Below are positions 6,202 to 9,249 of a stretch of 9,249 nt of DNA, piece by piece. Under the pieces are notes generated by a model. It was not told the DNA's origin. It worked only from the letters and a program-made list of their open reading frames with translations, and searched no databases. The DNA lies in contig CADCPD010000111.1 in assembly GCA_902803265.1 (NCBI GenBank), forward strand, positions 1 to 9,249, given 5' to 3'. Source of the stretch: an uncultured bacterium (lineage in GTDB: Bacteria; Cyanobacteriota; Vampirovibrionia; Gastranaerophilales; Gastranaerophilaceae). The position numbers were made by a program, and so were the translations under genes. Positions within the stretch are counted from its first letter, which is position 1. The number at the start of each line of letters is the position of its first letter.

Positions 6202-7224
6202 ATGTTCAGATGTAAAGAATGCGGAAGCGAATTTGATATAAAACCGGATTATTGCGATTGCGGTAATGATACTTTTGATGAAATAGTTGAAAAAGTTGAA
6301 ACTATTATTGAAAAAGAACCTGTAAAAGAAGAAACACCTGTTAATTTCTTTGAAACAAAAAATACAGAAACAGAAATTTCTAAAAAAGAAACGCCAAAAT
6401 CAGAACCTGTAATAAAAGTTGAAAAGCCAAATATTCCACAAATAAAAATAGAGCCGATATCTTTAACAATATTTTTAATTTGTATTTTATTATCAATTTT
6501 TGTAATCTTTCTTGTCGGAAATCCGAAAGAAGATATGGTTACTGATAAAAATACTGAAATATCACAAACAACAGGCCAAAATATTCCATCTATTGATAAA
6601 ATATGGGATAATACGCTTCCTGTAAGAAAAGAGGAAGAAACACCCATTGTTCAGGAACCAGTAATTCAACAACCAATTCAGACTCCACAAACTGTTGAAG
6701 TAAAAAAAAACGAAAATAAAGTAGTTCAGCAAATACAACAAAAACCTGCTGTAAATACGCAAAAGCAAACAAAACCGGCACAAACGCAAACCACCCCAAA
6801 ACAAACTCAAACAAAACCAAAACAACAAACAACAACACCTGCAAAAACAACACCTTCTGCTCAAACACCTGTTCAAACACCGACACAAGTAAAGACAAGT
6901 CAACCGCAACAGGCTAAAACCGTTAATCCGCAGGAAATGTTTAATTACAAAATTGCATTACGAAATAAACTGGCTTCAAAAATAGATTTCACAAGTATTT
7001 TAGGTGACGGAACATGTGTTGTTTCTTTCAAAGTATCACCATCAGGAACTCTTACAAACAGAACCTTTGTAAAACAGTCAGAAAACGGTATTTTAAATGA
7101 TATAGTTTATAACGCAATAATGTCAACTCCGACATTTAATTCTCCGCCGTCATCATATAATAATGAAACTTTAAAATTCACTGTAAAGATGTACGACGGC
7201 AGATACGAAGTTTCACTCAACTGA
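6202..7224 (+). CDS. Zinc-ribbon protein with membrane helix and TonB-like C-terminal domain
   Basis: The start is ATG with AAGGA at 6190-6194, which overlaps the TAA of the gene before it. The 340-aa product begins with a zinc ribbon, C4-x2-C7-x10-C18-x-C20 (RCKECG and YCDCG). An acidic cytoplasmic linker (about 25-85, many Glu, Lys, Pro) follows, then one membrane helix (about 86-106). Next comes a long Gln/Thr/Pro/Lys-rich periplasmic linker (about 145-243) and a C-terminal TonB-like domain (about 246-335) with GDGTCVVSFKVSPSGTL followed by a helix and a final strand. The N-terminus is therefore cytoplasmic and the TonB-like end periplasmic, an unusual arrangement because ordinary TonB has almost no cytoplasmic part. 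The zinc ribbon could sense or bind a cytoplasmic partner; that is inference. It is the last gene of the operon and is followed by the heptad repeat array. It shares architecture but little sequence with the preceding TonB-like protein. Confidence 0.78.
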   Translation: MFRCKECGSEFDIKPDYCDCGNDTFDEIVEKVETIIEKEPVKEETPVNFFETKNTETEISKKETPKSEPVIKVEKPNIPQIKIEPISLTIFLICILLSIFVIFLVGNPKEDMVTDKNTEISQTTGQNIPSIDKIWDNTLPVRKEEETPIVQEPVIQQPIQTPQTVEVKKNENKVVQQIQQKPAVNTQKQTKPAQTQTTPKQTQTKPKQQTTTPAKTTPSAQTPVQTPTQVKTSQPQQAKTVNPQEMFNYKIALRNKLASKIDFTSILGDGTCVVSFKVSPSGTLTNRTFVKQSENGILNDIVYNAIMSTPTFNSPPSSYNNETLKFTVKMYDGRYEVSLN

Positions 7225-7229
7225 TAACA

Positions 7230-7343
7230 GTGCGTGGTGAATTGTGAATTGTGAATTGTGAGTGGTGAGTTGAATTTCTATTCACCATTCACTACACACC
7301 ATTCACTAATTACTAAACCCTGTTCACTATTCACAAACCACTA
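7230..7343. repeat. Two-armed 7-nt repeat array between convergent genes
   Basis: The left arm (7230-7271) is six consecutive 7-mers in register: GTGCGTG, three copies of GTGAATT, GTGAGTG and GTGAGTT. After a 9-nt gap the right arm (7281-7343) is nine 7-mers in register with roughly the complementary sequence: TTCACCA, TTCACTA, CACACCA, TTCACTA, ATTACTA, AACCCTG, TTCACTA, TTCACAA and ACCACTA. The arms can fold on each other in several registers; the best local stem I find is 7258-7268 with 7282-7292 (11 bp, one G-U, 13-nt loop). There is no T-tract on either side, so this is not a textbook intrinsic terminator, though its place between convergent genes suggests it may stop transcripts from both sides. 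The last 7-mer contains the stop codon of the minus-strand gene. Confidence 0.85.
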
Positions 7344-8219
7344 ATCTTTGTAGAATTCGTACTGTTGTTCCTGTTGCTGAGGTTGAACAGTTTGTGTAGG
7401 TTCTGACTGCATAGACTGAGTTAAGACTGTTGAAAATTTAGATAAATCATTAACTTTATACATATGTCCGCCTGTTATTGTCGAAAGACAAGATAATTTA
7501 TTTGAACCTGAATCAACTAAAATTACATCAATATGAATATCAGTACGTGTTTGCATTAATTGTCTTGCAAAAGCGCAAGGATCACCTCCGCAGTTTTCGC
7601 CACCGTCTGTTATAAGAATAATTTTCTTTGGAGTAGTTCTATCCATTCTTAGATCTTCTTCTACAGCTCTGTCAAGACCATAAACCATAGGGGTTGAACC
7701 ACCTATTCTTGCAGAATTCATTCCGCTTATTAATGCATTTGAATTAGCCTGAGTTAAAGCTACAAGCTGTGAAGTTGCAGAACAAGCGCCTGTATTATTG
7801 CCTGTTGTTGTACCTGAAGTAGATGTTACAGCTTTATATTTTCCTTTTACCTTTTTAATTTCATGAACTTTGCCGCTTTGGGCTTTTTGCGAATCGTAAT
7901 CAGCTTGTCCGAATACTCTTAAACCAACTTTTGTAGACGCAGGAATTTGTGCAATTACATAATTCATTGTTCTTTTTGCCTGTATAATCCAGTTTGCCAT
8001 TGAACCGGAATAATCCATTACAAGATCTATTATTTGAACCTGCGCAGTATTTGTCTTTGCATCATAATTTTGAGTTGAATAAACATTGTATAAGTTTTGA
8101 TTAACAACTGTACCTTTTGATTTAACAGTACCTTGTGAATTAACTTTATATTTTGCACCAAAAGCTATTCCCGATGTTAGTATTGTACAAATTACCGCAA
8201 GTGTTATAAATTTTTTCAT
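7341..8219 (-). CDS. Secreted von Willebrand factor A domain protein
   Basis: The start is ATG (complement of 8217-8219) with AGAGG about 8 nt upstream. The 292-aa product has a signal peptide (residues 1-22: MKK, hydrophobic core, ending IAFGA). A short beta-rich leader with KYKVNSQGTVKSKGTVVNQN follows, then a VWA domain (about 60-265). The MIDAS metal site is complete: Asp69-Y-Ser71-G-Ser73 (DYSGSM), Thr176 in GGSTPMVYGL and Asp205 in LITDGGE. Cysteines at 146, 210, 215 and 244, with ENCGGDPC at 208-215, suggest disulfide bonding outside the cytoplasm; this Cys-Gly-Gly-Asp-Pro-Cys segment is seen in some calcium-activated-channel-type VWA proteins. The C-terminus (about 272-292) is Gln/Thr-rich and may be flexible. 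There is no membrane anchor or lipobox, so it should be periplasmic or released. It is convergent with the envelope operon, whose third gene is a membrane-anchored VWA protein, so the two may work together. Confidence 0.85.
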   Translation of the reverse strand: MKKFITLAVICTILTSGIAFGAKYKVNSQGTVKSKGTVVNQNLYNVYSTQNYDAKTNTAQVQIIDLVMDYSGSMANWIIQAKRTMNYVIAQIPASTKVGLRVFGQADYDSQKAQSGKVHEIKKVKGKYKAVTSTSGTTTGNNTGACSATSQLVALTQANSNALISGMNSARIGGSTPMVYGLDRAVEEDLRMDRTTPKKIILITDGGENCGGDPCAFARQLMQTRTDIHIDVILVDSGSNKLSCLSTITGGHMYKVNDLSKFSTVLTQSMQSEPTQTVQPQQQEQQYEFYKD

Positions 8220-8248
8220 AATTAAACCTCTTAAATCTGTTAATTTGA

Positions 8249-8257
8249 ATTATATCA
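8249..8257 (-). promoter_or_regulatory. Extended -10 promoter element of the secreted VWA gene
   Basis: On the minus strand the sequence is TGATATAAT (complement of 8249-8257), a perfect -10 with the extended TGn motif. A clear -35 is not seen. Initiation near 8242 would give a leader of about 23 nt before the ATG at 8219 and would include the AGAGG ribosome binding site. Confidence 0.5.
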
Positions 8258-8270
8258 TAAATTTTAATGT

Positions 8271-8276
8271 TATAAT
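8271..8276 (+). promoter_or_regulatory. -10 element of the tag promoter
   Basis: TATAAT lies at 8271-8276 on the plus strand. The only -35-like hexamer is TTGAAT at 8245-8250, with an overlong 20-nt spacer, so the match is weak. Initiation near 8283 would leave a leader of about 20 nt with AAGGA at 8293-8297 before the ATG at 8304. It is back to back with the minus-strand promoter of the VWA gene, in an 84-nt divergent region. Confidence 0.35.
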
Positions 8277-8303
8277 TTTTATAATCAAGGAAAAGGATAA
8301 AAA

Positions 8304-8930
8304 ATGTCATATTGTAATTGGGAAAACACTTCAGCACTAAACATAAAATACCACGATGAAGAATGGGGTATTCCTGTTTTTGATGACAGAATGCAATTTG
8401 AATATCTGATGATGGAAGTTATGCAATGCGGTCTCAACTGGAATATGATGATTAATAAGCGTGAAATTTTCAGAAAATGTTTTGATAATTTTGAATATGA
8501 TTTAATCGCAAACTACACGGAAAAAGATATTGAAAGAATTATGAATACTGAGGGAATGATTAAATCAAAAAGAAAAGTCGAAGCTATTATTAATAATGCA
8601 AAATGTTTTCAAAAAATAAGAGAAGAATTCGGAAACTTTTGTAATTACATTTGGTCTTATTCTGATAATAAAACTATTCTTTATGAAAAACATGAAATCG
8701 GATATATTCCTGTAAGTAACGGTTTATCTGATAAAATCAGTAAAGACCTAAAAAAACGAGGCTTTAAATTTATGGGTTCAATAACAATATATTCACACCT
8801 TCAAGCCTGCGGAATCATAAATGACCACGACAAAAATTGCAAAAGATATGAATATATAAATTCTAATTATCCAACAATAAAAAAGAAAAGATTTTTAGAA
8901 AAAAATGTTACTTATTTTGGTGATAAATAA
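8304..8930 (+). CDS. tag: DNA-3-methyladenine glycosylase I
   Basis: Tag excises 3-methyladenine from alkylated DNA as the first step of base excision repair. The 208-aa protein matches the Escherichia coli enzyme even in residue numbering. The zinc-binding residues are Cys4, His17, His175 and Cys179 (MSYCNW, KYHDEEWG, NDHDKNC). The base-pocket residues Tyr16, Trp21, Glu38 and Trp46 are all present. Further family segments are KREIFRKCF (52-60), a helix-hairpin-helix region around 74-100, and LKKRGFKFMGSITIYSHLQACG (149-170). The C-terminus beyond residue 180 is a basic extension (KKKRFLEK). The start is ATG with AAGGA 6 nt upstream. It stands alone, divergent from the secreted VWA gene and followed by a separate promoter. 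The window therefore carries two DNA glycosylases, ung and tag, on either side of the envelope genes. Confidence 0.96.
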   Translation: MSYCNWENTSALNIKYHDEEWGIPVFDDRMQFEYLMMEVMQCGLNWNMMINKREIFRKCFDNFEYDLIANYTEKDIERIMNTEGMIKSKRKVEAIINNAKCFQKIREEFGNFCNYIWSYSDNKTILYEKHEIGYIPVSNGLSDKISKDLKKRGFKFMGSITIYSHLQACGIINDHDKNCKRYEYINSNYPTIKKKRFLEKNVTYFGDK

Positions 8931-8944
8931 CATAAAAATGCTAT

Positions 8945-8973
8945 TTGACACCGAATTATTTCTGTTTTAGCAT
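8945..8973 (+). promoter_or_regulatory. Sigma-70-type promoter of the right-edge membrane protein gene
   Basis: A perfect TTGACA lies at 8945-8950, and 17 nt further comes TAGCAT at 8968-8973 (4 of 6 to TATAAT). Initiation would fall near 8980, about 30 nt before the ATG at 9011. The -10 box is also one half of a 6-bp inverted repeat (ATGCTA at 8938-8943, TAGCAT at 8968-8973), too short to call an operator. Confidence 0.5.
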
Positions 8974-9010
8974 AAAACCAGATTAAGAAATAAAACACTA
9001 GCGAGGGAAT

Positions 9011-9249
9011 ATGGATAATACATTAGATGAAGGAATTACGGTATTAGGAATAAATGAAGTGGTCCTATAACAAAACCATTGGGAAAACTTTTTAAACTTT
9101 TTAAAAGACCATATCGGAACGTTTATAGAAGTATTTTTAATAATTTTTATAATTATAGCTTCAATGAAATTAATTGAATTTCTCAATAAAAAAATCAGAG
9201 AAAATATAATTGCAAAACATGAAAATAGCGCAAGATTATTGAGTTTTTG
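9011..9249 (+). pseudogene. Membrane protein gene (MscS-type channel?) with in-frame TAA, cut by window edge
   Basis: An ATG at 9011 has GAGGG at 9003-9007 as ribosome binding site and a promoter upstream. The frame reads 19 residues (MDNTLDEGITVLGINEVVL), then TAA at 9068-9070, then stays open in the same frame to the window end. After the stop come QNHWENFLNFLKDHIG, a hydrophobic helix (about nt 9119-9178) and a basic/amphipathic segment ending ENSARLLSF. No ATG, GTG or TTG lies in frame between the stop and the ATG at 9164, which is inside the helix, so the downstream part has no obvious start of its own. The helix followed by a charged linker and a new amphipathic start resembles the N-terminus of small-conductance mechanosensitive channels, but too little is visible to be sure. 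Likely causes are a nonsense mutation, a strain polymorphism or a sequence error. Confidence 0.5.

Noticed and set aside
6249..6909. Three overlapping minus-strand open frames opposite the zinc-ribbon/TonB-like gene
   Set aside because: They lie opposite the Gln/Thr/Pro/Lys-rich coding region, give Leu/Cys/Phe-rich low-complexity products, overlap each other and lack ribosome binding sites; they are artefacts of the plus-strand composition.
7230..7343. CRISPR array
   Set aside because: Units are 7 nt and contiguous with no spacers, the two arms are inverted, and no cas genes are present.
8938..8973. Terminator hairpin after tag
   Set aside because: The inverted repeat is only 6 bp with a 24-nt loop and no T-tract.
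9068..9070. Reassigned TAA codon
   Set aside because: TAA ends several clearly complete genes here, including tag and the eight-helix protein, so it is read as stop.
8998..9186. Minus-strand open frame opposite the right-edge gene
   Set aside because: It has no ribosome binding site or promoter, whereas the plus strand has promoter, ribosome binding site and a membrane helix.

Overview
The window is AT-rich throughout, with ATG, GTG and TTG starts, mostly A/G-rich ribosome binding sites and ordinary use of all three stop codons. Two TonB-like proteins, a signal-peptide protein with a glycine-zipper hairpin and a secreted von Willebrand factor A (VWA) protein point to a diderm bacterium. The overall style (AT-rich, heptad intergenic repeats, zinc-ribbon/TonB-like fusion) recalls gut Vampirovibrionia (Melainabacteria, Gastranaerophilales). 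That lineage call is a guess; no rRNA or marker gene is present to settle it.

Layout. The left edge holds the 3' part of a ferredoxin-nitroreductase fusion (2-778, +). A small unidentified gene converges on it (788-1033, -). Next comes ung, uracil-DNA glycosylase (1119-1793, +), which may be read from a nearly leaderless mRNA. A good promoter at about 1822-1852 then opens a tight six-gene operon (1881-7224, +). It encodes a 65-aa membrane miniprotein, a secreted protein with a possible TrbI/VirB10-like barrel and a glycine-zipper hairpin, and a membrane-anchored VWA protein. It continues with an internally duplicated eight-helix membrane protein, a TonB-like protein, and a second TonB-like protein carrying a cytoplasmic zinc ribbon. 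Between the genes the spacing is from 1 nt of overlap to 16 nt, and several ribosome binding sites overlap the preceding stop codon. A two-armed array of 7-nt repeats (7230-7343) separates this operon from a convergent, secreted VWA protein (7341-8219, -). That gene shares a divergent promoter region with tag, 3-methyladenine-DNA glycosylase I (8304-8930, +). The right edge holds the start of a membrane protein gene, perhaps an MscS-type channel, with an in-frame TAA after 19 codons.

Function. The conserved enzymes (nitroreductase, Ung, Tag) are housekeeping and look unrelated to the centre. The 1881-8219 block is the interesting part. It looks like an envelope-spanning assembly: two VWA proteins with complete metal-binding (MIDAS) residues, two TonB-like periplasm-spanning rods, a short protein sharing the N-terminal anchor of one of them, a duplicated polytopic membrane protein, and a barrel/glycine-zipper protein. 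ExbB/ExbD and a TonB-dependent receptor are absent from the window, so this is not a standard Ton system. I do not recognise it as a named system; its role (envelope tethering, secretion or signalling) is inference.
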